From Psychromonas hadalis ATCC BAA-638 (GTDB taxonomy: Bacteria > Pseudomonadota > Gammaproteobacteria > Enterobacterales > Psychromonadaceae), in NCBI RefSeq assembly GCF_000420245.1, contig NZ_ATUO01000023.1:1-33108 (forward strand): 33,108 nt of DNA, read 5' to 3'. Under the pieces are notes generated by a model. The model was not told the DNA's origin and searched no databases. It saw only the letters and a list, made by a program, of their open reading frames with translations. The translations under genes were made by a program, and so were the position numbers. Positions 26,728 to 33,108 of the stretch are shown one piece after another. Position 1 is the first letter of the stretch; each line of letters starts with the position of its first letter.

Positions 26728-26741
26728 TTGATCGAGATCAT
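26728..26741 (-). promoter_or_regulatory. Candidate FNR box upstream of adhE
   Basis: TTGATCGAGATCAT matches the FNR consensus TTGAT-N4-ATCAA at nine of ten fixed positions. It lies 137 bp before the adhE ATG, a reasonable distance for an anaerobic activator with a leader. Confidence 0.6.
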
Positions 26742-26748
26742 ATTGTAA

Positions 26749-26758
26749 GTTAATTACA
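26749..26758. promoter_or_regulatory. Candidate ArcA half-site upstream of adhE
   Basis: GTTAATTACA matches the ArcA box GTTAATTAAA at nine of ten bases and stands 7 bp from the FNR-like site. Such short AT-rich matches are frequent by chance here. Confidence 0.35.
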
Positions 26759-26931
26759 GAAAAGAGTGCAACAGATACCTTTTTAACCACTGTTAGTGAT
26801 TAACTTTAAAAAAAATGTCTGTTTTATGACATGAAAGTGCGGGTTAGAGCAACTAATTCAATGTGTTAATTCGCTGTTGTAATTTTATTACATTATTAGT
26901 GATTGCTAATAATGGCTTTAGTGGATGTTTT

Positions 26932-27060
26932 ATTCGGACGTGCTGCTTTAGCTTCGCCCTTGGTCACAAGGCCGGACTAAAGTCCTACGTCCGAATGATT
27001 TTTGTTTTGAACGTGCTGCTTTAGCTGCGCCAATAGTGAACAATACAGAATACAGCACTA
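26932..27060. repeat. REP-like composite unit and a decayed second copy
   Basis: 26932-26996 is bounded by perfect inverted ATTCGGACGT/ACGTCCGAAT and holds GCTGCTTTAGCTTCGCC and GGCCGGACTAAAGTCC. From 27009 a second copy (GAACGTGCTGCTTTAGCTGC) follows and decays towards ACTACGT. The rest of the adhE to AI-2E gap (26592-26931, 27061-27169) shows only the FNR/ArcA-like sites and no gene. Confidence 0.8.
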
Positions 27061-27169
27061 CGTATTTTGTTTTTTACTTTGGCGTCGATATGGTTTTTCA
27101 GGCCGATAAAGATGATAAAAAAAACCTTTACCTGTAAGGTGTTATTTTTGCTCATAATATGGATTCGTT

Positions 27170-28261
27170 ATGTCACAAATGCCCGCATCTGCACGTACTG
27201 CGCTCTATTTTGCCGCCATTGTTATCTCATTAGCAGGAATAAAAATAGCGGCACCCATTGTGGTGCCTTTTTTACTTTCACTGTTTGTTGCCATTATTTG
27301 TAACCCTGCCATTAATTTTTTAGCTGATCGTAAAATTCCACGAGGGCTTGCTATCACCTTGGTTATCTTTTTTATATTTTCCCTGTTTATTATATTGGGT
27401 GGAATTATCGGCAGTTCGGTGACGGGTTTTCAGGCAGCATTACCGAGCTATGAAGCGCAGCTTGCTAGTGAACTCGAGTGGGTTATCAATAAAATGGCCA
27501 GCCATAATATTACTATTTCGATGGATGAAGTACGTGCTTATTTTGACCCAAGTAAGATAATGGGATTAGTGACAACAACACTCAGCGGATTTAGTAGTGT
27601 CTTAGGTAATATATTTTTACTACTATTAACCGTTGTTTTTATGCTTGCAGAAGGACAAGGTTTTGCCAAAAAGCTACATTTTGCTTTTGATGACTCGGTA
27701 GAAACAGAGAAGCGCTTAGACAACGTATTAAATATGGTTAACCGTTATATGGCGATCAAAACCATGATAAGTTTAGCCACGGGATTAATTATTGGTTTTG
27801 TCTTGTGGGTAATGGGCGTGGACTTCTTTGTGTTGTGGGCGTTATTGGCATTCCTGCTTAACTATATTCCTAATATTGGCTCTATTATTGCTGCCGTACC
27901 TGCGGTTATTCTCACTTTCTTGCAACTCGGCATGATGCCAGCCACGTTTGTTATTGGGTTATTTGTTACTGTCAATATGGTGATGGGCAGTGTGGTTGAA
28001 CCTAAATTTATGGGGCGCAGTTTAGGGCTCTCAACCTTAGTGGTATTTTTGTCGTTAATTTTTTGGGGCTGGTTATTAGGTGTGGTGGGTATGCTCCTGT
28101 CTGTACCGTTAACCATGATCTTTAAAATCGCCTTAGAAAACAGCAGTGATAGCCGTTGGTTTGCTATTTTATTAAGCTCTGATGAAGAGATAGAACTCCT
28201 TGCTAAAGAGTTACAAGAAGAAAATGAAGAAGATAATAATGAAGCTAATAGAACAGATTAA
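27170..28261 (+). CDS. AI-2E family transporter (PerM-like)
   Basis: A 363-residue inner-membrane protein of the AI-2E/PerM family, with about eight membrane segments: two near the N terminus (ALYFAAIVISLAGI and APIVVPFLLSLFVAIICN), the central hydrophilic region (about 95-145), and a C-terminal set containing LLAFLLNYIPNIGSIIAAVP and VEPKFMGRSLGLSTLVVFLS, both family signatures. Members have been linked to autoinducer-2 export or to Na+/H+ exchange; the substrate here is unknown. The tail is acidic (KELQEENEEDNNEANRTD). Its end overlaps the methyltransferase gene by 23 bp, so the two are co-expressed. Confidence 0.9.
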   Translation: MSQMPASARTALYFAAIVISLAGIKIAAPIVVPFLLSLFVAIICNPAINFLADRKIPRGLAITLVIFFIFSLFIILGGIIGSSVTGFQAALPSYEAQLASELEWVINKMASHNITISMDEVRAYFDPSKIMGLVTTTLSGFSSVLGNIFLLLLTVVFMLAEGQGFAKKLHFAFDDSVETEKRLDNVLNMVNRYMAIKTMISLATGLIIGFVLWVMGVDFFVLWALLAFLLNYIPNIGSIIAAVPAVILTFLQLGMMPATFVIGLFVTVNMVMGSVVEPKFMGRSLGLSTLVVFLSLIFWGWLLGVVGMLLSVPLTMIFKIALENSSDSRWFAILLSSDEEIELLAKELQEENEEDNNEANRTD

Positions 28262-29165
28262 TTGGTCAACGATCCAAGGTTTACCAGCAACAGAGTGTCA
28301 GCGTTTATATCACGGTCGTGGCTTCCATTTTCCTGAAAGTAGTCACATCAATATTGATTGGTTATCGCCCGTTATCTTGATCATTTTGTATAAGGAGAAA
28401 GAGCAAGAGGAAAACAGTGCGTGGTTAGCAGAGCTAACTGAATCTTTATTGGCAAAAATGGCAGAGATTGGCTTTGTGGTAAAAAGCGTACAAGTGCAAT
28501 ATCGTTGTCGAGACTTTGCGCCTACTGAGCTACTGTGGGGAGAGGAGGTTACTGATTTTGTCTCTCAAGAAAGTGGCCTAAATTATAAAATAAACCTTGG
28601 CAAAAACCAAAACTACGGCATCTTTTTAGACATGAAAAATGGGCGCAGTTGGTTACGTGAAAATTCACTGGGGAAATCAGTGTTAAACCTGTTTTCTTAT
28701 ACCTGTGCATTTTCAACCGTTGCCATAGAGGGCGGGGCGGTAAGTGTCGTGAACCTTGATATGAGTAAAGCAGCGCTCGCTGTGGGACGTGATAACCACC
28801 GATTAAATGGACATGATCTCAGTAAAGTTAAATACCTCGGGCACGATCTGTTTAAATCGTGGGGTAAAGTGAAACGGTTAGGCAAGTACGACATTGTTAT
28901 TGCCGATCCGCCTTCACTGCAAAAGGGCAGTGTGAATATAAAACGTGATTACCCTAAAATTATCCGTCGTTTACCTGAACTGCTTAATAACGGTGGCATC
29001 GCATTACTTTGTTTGAACTCCCCTGATCTGGATTTTGCCTTTTTAGAGGCGATAATCAAAACTGAATGCCCGAGTGCGACTATTTTGCAAAAAATAGAAC
29101 CAGAAAATCATTTTATCAATATCGAACCTGATCGCGGTTTAAAGTGTTTGTTAGTGAAGCTTTAA
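28239..29165 (+). CDS. Class I SAM-dependent methyltransferase (RlmI-like fold)
   Basis: About 308 residues. The C-terminal Rossmann domain has SAM motif I SVLNLFSYTCAFSTVA, an acidic motif II VVNLDMSK and motif IV DIVIADPPSLQKG, as in the RlmI/RlmK group of 23S rRNA methyltransferases (PF10672 type). YGIFLDMKNGRSWLREN before motif I also fits that group. A PUA domain is not obvious; the N-terminal 100 residues are divergent. The RNA target is therefore only inferred. The start at 28239 has GAAGA 6 bases upstream; an ATG at 28224 is possible. It overlaps the AI-2E gene. Confidence 0.8.
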   Translation: MKLIEQINWSTIQGLPATECQRLYHGRGFHFPESSHINIDWLSPVILIILYKEKEQEENSAWLAELTESLLAKMAEIGFVVKSVQVQYRCRDFAPTELLWGEEVTDFVSQESGLNYKINLGKNQNYGIFLDMKNGRSWLRENSLGKSVLNLFSYTCAFSTVAIEGGAVSVVNLDMSKAALAVGRDNHRLNGHDLSKVKYLGHDLFKSWGKVKRLGKYDIVIADPPSLQKGSVNIKRDYPKIIRRLPELLNNGGIALLCLNSPDLDFAFLEAIIKTECPSATILQKIEPENHFINIEPDRGLKCLLVKL

Positions 29166-29190
29166 CTGCTGCGCTTTTGACTTTTGTTTT

Positions 29191-29430
29191 GGAAGTGAGG
29201 CTTCAGCCTTGCGTGTTTTGACTTTTGTTTTCAGCAAACAAGGCAGGACTAAAGTCCCACTTCCGTATGTAGCGGCTGCTTCGGCGGAACAAGGCAGGAC
29301 TAAAGTCCCACTTCCGTGAACTGCTGCTTCAGTGGTAGTGGTTTAAAACAAGGCAGGACTAAAGCCCCACTTCCGTGGAACTGCTGCTTCAGCTGCGGCG
29401 GTTTTGGAAGTGAGGGCGAACTGAACTGGC
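29191..29430. repeat. REP array upstream of pilA (GGAAGT type)
   Basis: One short-form hairpin GGAAGTGAGGCTTCAGCC (29191-29208) is followed by three direct copies of GGCAGGACTAAAGTCC/ACTTCC (about 29237-29265, 29288-29316, 29347-29375; the third reads AAAGCCCC) separated by GCTGCTTC-type motifs. A broken long form starts at 29405 (GGAAGTGAGGGCGAACTGAA) and is lost after 29430. Spacing between cores is about 50-60 bp. Confidence 0.85.
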
Positions 29431-30035
29431 GTATCAACGAATACCACCTGCTTCTATTACCTTTTTTACTTAGGGGGATCTCAGTTTGTGATTGTGCGAT
29501 ATTCGCTGTTGTTTTTGTGTTAATCACTGCATGTTTGCATGGTAAATAGACGTTTCAACATTAACCCTGAATAGTTAATGAATACTAAACGCTCTGTTAC
29601 CCGCATCATTGCGGGCCTTCTTTGTCTTTCATTCTTCTACTGCGTTGATTGTAAAAGCCATTATTTAAAGTGGCAATAAAGCGATCTACCTCTAAGAGTT
29701 ATGATCGTCCTCTGTTCACTGCCTTGTTTGCTACTGGCGATTATGAGATCATTTAGCTACGCAAGGTTAATTGTTTTTATATAAACCTTTAAAGTTTGCT
29801 TTGTTTCTGTTTTTAGCAACTGGTTTTTCTAATGTGGGCTAAGCTATAAAACAGGAACAAAAGGTAAAACAAAACAAACTTTATTGGATGTTTCATAAAA
29901 CACACCTTTCACACTCGAGTTGATTTTATTAAAAATCTTGTGCAGGGAAGAAGCTGGCAAGAGAAGGAATTTTGTTAATATCTACTATACGTAGCAGATG
30001 TTAATGCCCGTTTTTAATAGAGTTAACTTTTAAAA
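29431..30035. other. Long gene-free region before pilA
   Basis: No gene is supported. A hairpin CCCGC-atcatt-GCGGG (29600-29615) followed by a T-rich stretch could be a weak rightward terminator. An imperfect palindrome ATCTACTA tacg TAGCAGAT lies at 29980-29999. The pilA promoter must lie in this region, but no sigma-54 site with correct GG/GC spacing was found. Confidence 0.4.
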
Positions 30036-30106
30036 TTGCCACTGTTTCATCTTTCCTCTCCTACAGGTCACGCTGGGGAATCAGAGAGAAAAATAAACAG
30101 CGGCAA
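30036..30106 (+). promoter_or_regulatory. Long stem-loop in the pilA leader
   Basis: TTGCC-a-CTGTTT (30036-30047) pairs with AAACAG-c-GGCAA (30095-30106), and inside it TTT-c-CTCTC (30052-30060) pairs with GAGAG-a-AAA (30084-30092), about 19 base pairs with a 23-nt loop. It ends 8 bases before the AGGA ribosome binding site of pilA. It should form in the pilA mRNA leader and could affect stability or translation. Confidence 0.6.
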
Positions 30107-30126
30107 CTTAATTAAGGATAATTAAA

Positions 30127-30561
30127 ATGAAAAAAGTACAAAGTGGTTTTACATTGATCGAACTATTAATCGTTATCGCGATTATCGGTATTTTGGCGGC
30201 GGTTGCGTTGCCTGCTTATCAAACTTATACAAAAAAAGCTGAGTTTACTAATTTGACAACAGCAGTTGGTGCAGTTAAATCAGCTGTTGAAATTTGTGCT
30301 CAAATAGAAGCTTCAACTCCTGCTACATTTAAAACGAACTGTATTGCTGGTCAAGGTGGCGTTCCTAGTAATACAACTGCTTCAATTGCAGTTACAACTG
30401 GGACTGCAGCTCCAACAGGTGCTACTGCTGGTAGTGATATATACTTATCCTCTAAAATTTCAAGCCCAATGGGAAGCCTAGGTGCCAACTCTACATATAT
30501 TCTTGGTGCAAATTATTCAAGTGGAGCAGTTACTTGGGTTATTGATGAAATTATGAACTAA
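30127..30561 (+). CDS. pilA: Type IV major pilin PilA
   Basis: A 144-residue prepilin. The leader MKKVQSG is cut before Phe8; [20 protein letters not shown] is the canonical pilin helix with Glu5. The mature part is Thr/Ser/Gly/Ala-rich. Odd: the only two Cys (57 and 72) lie in the first half, at the alpha/beta loop, and there is no C-terminal disulfide-bound D region, so the fold at the fibre surface differs from classic type IVa pilins. AGGA lies before the ATG. pilB follows 5 bases after its stop, so they form an operon. Confidence 0.95.
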   Translation: MKKVQSGFTLIELLIVIAIIGILAAVALPAYQTYTKKAEFTNLTTAVGAVKSAVEICAQIEASTPATFKTNCIAGQGGVPSNTTASIAVTTGTAAPTGATAGSDIYLSSKISSPMGSLGANSTYILGANYSSGAVTWVIDEIMN

Positions 30562-30566
30562 ATATA

Positions 30567-32258
30567 GTGTCCAATCATAATATCAGCGGCCTTGCTTCTA
30601 GCTTGGCCGCTCGCGGTTTACTGCCCCTCGAACAACTGCAACAGATCACCACTTCTGCAATCAATGAAAAAAAATCATTGGTTGCTTATTTAGTTGAAAA
30701 TAACTTTATTGCCAGTTTAGCGCTGGCGCAGTTTTGCGAAGCGGAATATGGTATTCCTCTCTTAGACTCTGACACCCTCGAACTTGATAATATTCCCGAT
30801 AAGTTTATTAATGAGAAACTAATAGAGAAGCATCATGCCCTGCCTGTTTATGTACAACAGAAAACCCTCTATATCGCTATGTCTGACCCGACCAATGTCG
30901 GCGCACTGGAAGACTTTGGTTTTAGCTTTGCCATGCACACCGAAGCGTTATTGGTGGAAGAGACCTTTTTAAAAGCAGCCATCGAAAAAATCTTAGAGAG
31001 TGAAGAAGAGACACTCGGTGAGATGGACATGGGGGACATCGACGACATTGAAATTGATGAATCCGATTCCCGTTTAGACGAAGCACAAGGCGTAGACGAT
31101 GACGCGCCCATTGTTAAATATATTAATGGTATTTTAATCGATGCAGTGCGCAAAGGGGCATCAGATTTACACTTTGAACCTTACGAAAAAAAATATCGCA
31201 TCCGTTTCCGTATCGATGGCATCTTAAAAGAGATAGCCACCCCCCCTGTTAATTTAGCTAACCGCTTTTCCGCACGTTTAAAAGTCATGTCAAAACTCGA
31301 CATTGCCGAACGTCGTTTACCACAAGATGGGCGTATCAAACTTAAAATTTCCAGTAAACGCAGTATTGACCTGCGTGTCAGTACCTTGCCCACTATGTGG
31401 GGCGAAAAAGTGGTGATGCGTATTTTAGACTCATCGGCAGCTGCCCTGAATATTGATAAGTTAGGTTACAGTGATGAGCAGAAAGCCAAATATTTAGCGG
31501 CATTAGACAAGCCACAAGGCATGATATTAATCACCGGTCCGACAGGCAGTGGTAAAACAGTTTCCCTTTATACGGGGCTTAATATTCTTAATACCGTTGA
31601 ACGTAATATCTCCACGGCGGAAGATCCTGTTGAGATAAATTTAACCGGTATTAACCAAGTACAAATTAACATTAAAGCGGGTCTGACCTTTGCTTCTGCA
31701 TTGCGCTCCTTTTTACGCCAAGATCCCGACATCGTCATGGTCGGTGAAATACGCGATTTAGAAACCGCAGAAATTGCCATAAAAGCGGCTCAAACAGGTC
31801 ACTTGGTATTATCGACCTTGCATACAAACTCCGCTTCTGAAACATTAACCCGTCTATTAAACATGGGCGTACCCGCTTTTAATATCGCCTCATCAGTTTC
31901 GCTGATTATCGCGCAACGTTTAGCGCGTCGTTTATGCCCAGAGTGCAAAGCTATCGACCCATACAGTGATGCCGAGCTTAAAACCATTGGTTTTAGTGTC
32001 AGTGATGTTGCAGCAGGTTTTACGCTATACAAACCGATTGGTTGTAAAAAATGCAGTGATGGTTATAAAGGCCGTGTGGGCATTTATGAAATAATGGTGA
32101 TGACAGATAATATTGGCCATATCATTCTTAATGACGGCAACGCCATGCAGATAGCCACTACCGCGGAAGCAGAGGGGATGTTTACCCTACGCCAATCCGC
32201 CCTGCACAAAGCCATAGAGGGCGTGACCAGTTTGAAAGAGGTAACGAGGGTTACTTAG
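30567..32258 (+). CDS. pilB: Type IV pilus assembly ATPase PilB
   Basis: A 563-residue hexameric ATPase that drives pilus extension at the inner membrane. The N-terminal MshEN/T2SSE_N region (about 1-140) precedes an acidic linker (143-180, [15 protein letters not shown]). The core has ASDLHFEP, Walker A GPTGSGKT (324-331), the Asp box STAEDPVE, Walker [11 protein letters not shown], the His box [11 protein letters not shown] and the zinc-type Cys pairs CPEC and CKKC. The start is GTG, only 5 bases after pilA, with no clear ribosome binding site, suggesting coupling to pilA. pilC and pilD, its usual followers, are not in the next 850 bp. Confidence 0.96.
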   Translation: MSNHNISGLASSLAARGLLPLEQLQQITTSAINEKKSLVAYLVENNFIASLALAQFCEAEYGIPLLDSDTLELDNIPDKFINEKLIEKHHALPVYVQQKTLYIAMSDPTNVGALEDFGFSFAMHTEALLVEETFLKAAIEKILESEEETLGEMDMGDIDDIEIDESDSRLDEAQGVDDDAPIVKYINGILIDAVRKGASDLHFEPYEKKYRIRFRIDGILKEIATPPVNLANRFSARLKVMSKLDIAERRLPQDGRIKLKISSKRSIDLRVSTLPTMWGEKVVMRILDSSAAALNIDKLGYSDEQKAKYLAALDKPQGMILITGPTGSGKTVSLYTGLNILNTVERNISTAEDPVEINLTGINQVQINIKAGLTFASALRSFLRQDPDIVMVGEIRDLETAEIAIKAAQTGHLVLSTLHTNSASETLTRLLNMGVPAFNIASSVSLIIAQRLARRLCPECKAIDPYSDAELKTIGFSVSDVAAGFTLYKPIGCKKCSDGYKGRVGIYEIMVMTDNIGHIILNDGNAMQIATTAEAEGMFTLRQSALHKAIEGVTSLKEVTRVT

Positions 32259-32263
32259 TGTTT

Positions 32264-32475
32264 TCGGAAGTGAGGGCGAATTGAACGGCAGTTCAGGCAA
32301 TGAGCGGGTAAGCTCTGCGAACCCTTTTTCAGCCTTGCGTGTCGGAGGTGAGGCTTTAGCCTTGCGCTTTTGACTTTTGTTTTTAAAACAAGGCAGGACT
32401 AAAGTCCCGCTTCCGTATGGAACTGTTGCTTCAGCTGCGGCAACTTCAACAAGGCAGGACTAAAGCCCTACTTCC
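32264..32475. repeat. REP cluster before the RAYT gene
   Basis: A long form (32266-32340) is followed at once by a short form CGGAGGTGAGGCTTTAGCC (from 32343), then two copies of GGCAGGACTAAAG followed by TCCC or CCCT (about 32387-32416 and 32448-32475) with a GCTTCAGCTGC motif between. Comparing the long and short forms shows a 53-nt block (32276-32328) inserted within the hairpin. The cluster starts 6 bp after the pilB stop. Confidence 0.85.
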
Positions 32476-32499
32476 TAATATTATGTTATAAGGTAAGTT

Positions 32500-33011
32500 A
32501 TGAAACATACGCACTTGCCACATATTGATAACCTTACTTATTATCAGTTTATCACTTTTAGAACCTATGATAGTACAGACTCTTTTGTTGCTGGTTTAGC
32601 CACTAAAAGTAATCGAAAATTGCAATTAGCAATGGATGAATACCTCGATTGCTCTTTAAAAGGTGCTTATCTTAAGGGTAATGTTTAATTTGTTTGTCTA
32701 CTCAGCTCAAAAATGCAGACAAAAAAGATTATGAATTATGTGCGTTTGCTATTATGCCCAATCATGTACATCTACTATTAAAACCATTAATTTCATTGCC
32801 TTTAATGATGCAAAAAATGAAAGGAAAAAGTAGTAAGCAGATTAATGAACTATTATTGTTATCGGGCTCTTTGTGGGCGAGAAGTTATTACGACCGAGCA
32901 ATTAGGTCGCAAAAACATTTCGATGTGACCTATCAATATATAAAGAATAACCCGTTAAAGCTTTGTGAAGATGCTGATAGTGAATTCAGATTTTATGGCT
33001 GTTTTGAGTGA
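32500..33011 (+). pseudogene. REP-associated tyrosine transposase (RAYT, IS200-like), frameshifted
   Basis: A Y1-type HUH transposase split over two frames. The first part (32500-32688) starts MKHTHLPHIDNLTYYQFITF and runs to a TAA; the second, in another frame, has the metal-binding HUH motif AFAIMPNHVHLLLKP and the C-terminal YYDRAIRSQKHFDVTYQYIK with NNPLKL. Together they give about 170 residues, the usual RAYT size. One indel near 32677-32690 separates them; there is no slippery run there, so programmed frameshifting is unlikely and a broken gene is more likely. REP units flank it on both sides, the arrangement expected of the transposase that spreads them. Confidence 0.85.
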
Positions 33012-33013
33012 TA

Positions 33014-33108
33014 TTTAAAACAAGGCAGGACTAAAGTCCCACTTCCATTTGGAACTGCTGCCGGAAGTGAGGGCGAATTTAACGGCAGTTCAGGCAATGA
33101 GCGGGTAA
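33014..33108. repeat. REP units after the RAYT gene, cut by window end
   Basis: A copy of GGCAGGACTAAAGTCC followed by CACTTCC (33019-33046) and the start of a long form (from 33063, GGAAGTGAGGGCGAATTTAA then GAGCGGGTAA) run off the right edge. With 32264-32475 they bracket the RAYT gene. Confidence 0.8.

Noticed and set aside
29191-29430. CRISPR array
   Set aside because: The repeats are palindromic and imperfect, the intervals contain related motifs and not unique spacers, and no cas gene is in the window.
29316-29549. 77-codon open frame in the REP array upstream of pilA
   Set aside because: Its first half is translated REP sequence; an overlapping frame on the other strand is equally open. 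Nothing supports a protein.
29950-29975. Possible sigma-54 promoter for pilA (TGGCAAGAG...)
   Set aside because: The GC pair expected at -12 is absent at the right distance from the GG pair.
32670-32700. Programmed frameshift in the RAYT gene
   Set aside because: No slippery heptamer or A-run is present at the junction; ordinary RAYT genes have one frame. A disabling indel or sequencing error is simpler.

Overview
The window looks like chromosome of an AT-rich, facultatively anaerobic marine gammaproteobacterium of the Psychromonas/Vibrio/Shewanella sort. That placement is inferred from the proteins (HU-alpha, Fis next to DusB, YjaG/DUF416 next to hupA, SlyX near an FKBP isomerase, AdhE, type IV pilus genes) and not from any rRNA marker. 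Nearly all genes are ordinary core or near-core genes. The unusual content lies between them: several families of palindromic repeats, and hairpins that overlap leaders, ribosome binding sites and stop codons.

Layout. 1-3.8 kb: the tail of a GNAT acetyltransferase, then purH and purD (IMP synthesis), unusually separated by about 425 bp of structured and repeat DNA. 3.8-8.4 kb: a leftward block with an Hcr-like flavo-iron-sulfur reductase, hupA, yjaG, fis, dusB and prmA, with good intrinsic terminators. 8.6-11 kb: a NarL-type response regulator converging on a six-TM hybrid histidine kinase. 11-13.9 kb: aroQ and acs, both leftward, with a hairpin that hides the aroQ ribosome binding site. 14.2-16.5 kb: a two-gene pilX-like/pilV-like minor pilin unit. 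16.5-20.3 kb: a DinB-like protein and an NRDE/TANGO2 protein, slyX, a WD40 lipoprotein and an FKBP lipoprotein. Two MITE-like elements bracket slyX, and a 101-bp element upstream of the FKBP gene also occurs upstream of purH. 20.7-29.2 kb: a YhiN-type flavoprotein, a GGDEF/EAL protein, adhE (with a likely FNR site), an AI-2E-family membrane protein and an overlapping SAM methyltransferase. 29.2-33.1 kb: a REP array, pilA and pilB, another REP cluster, and a frameshifted REP-associated tyrosine transposase (RAYT) that itself sits between REPs.

How it fits together. The REP-like palindromes (core GGACTAAAGTCC or its reverse) occur in at least eight places. They fall into a GGACGT-bordered type scattered through the window and a GGAAGT-bordered type concentrated around pilA/pilB and the RAYT gene. 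The RAYT gene is the probable source of this family and now appears broken. Acs, AdhE, the two-component pair and the cyclic-di-GMP protein suggest switching between acetate use and fermentation and between motile and attached life, but no sequence evidence ties these genes into one system. The pilus genes come in two separate groups (minor pilins at 14-16 kb, pilA-pilB at 30-32 kb), and pilC/pilD do not follow pilB inside the window.
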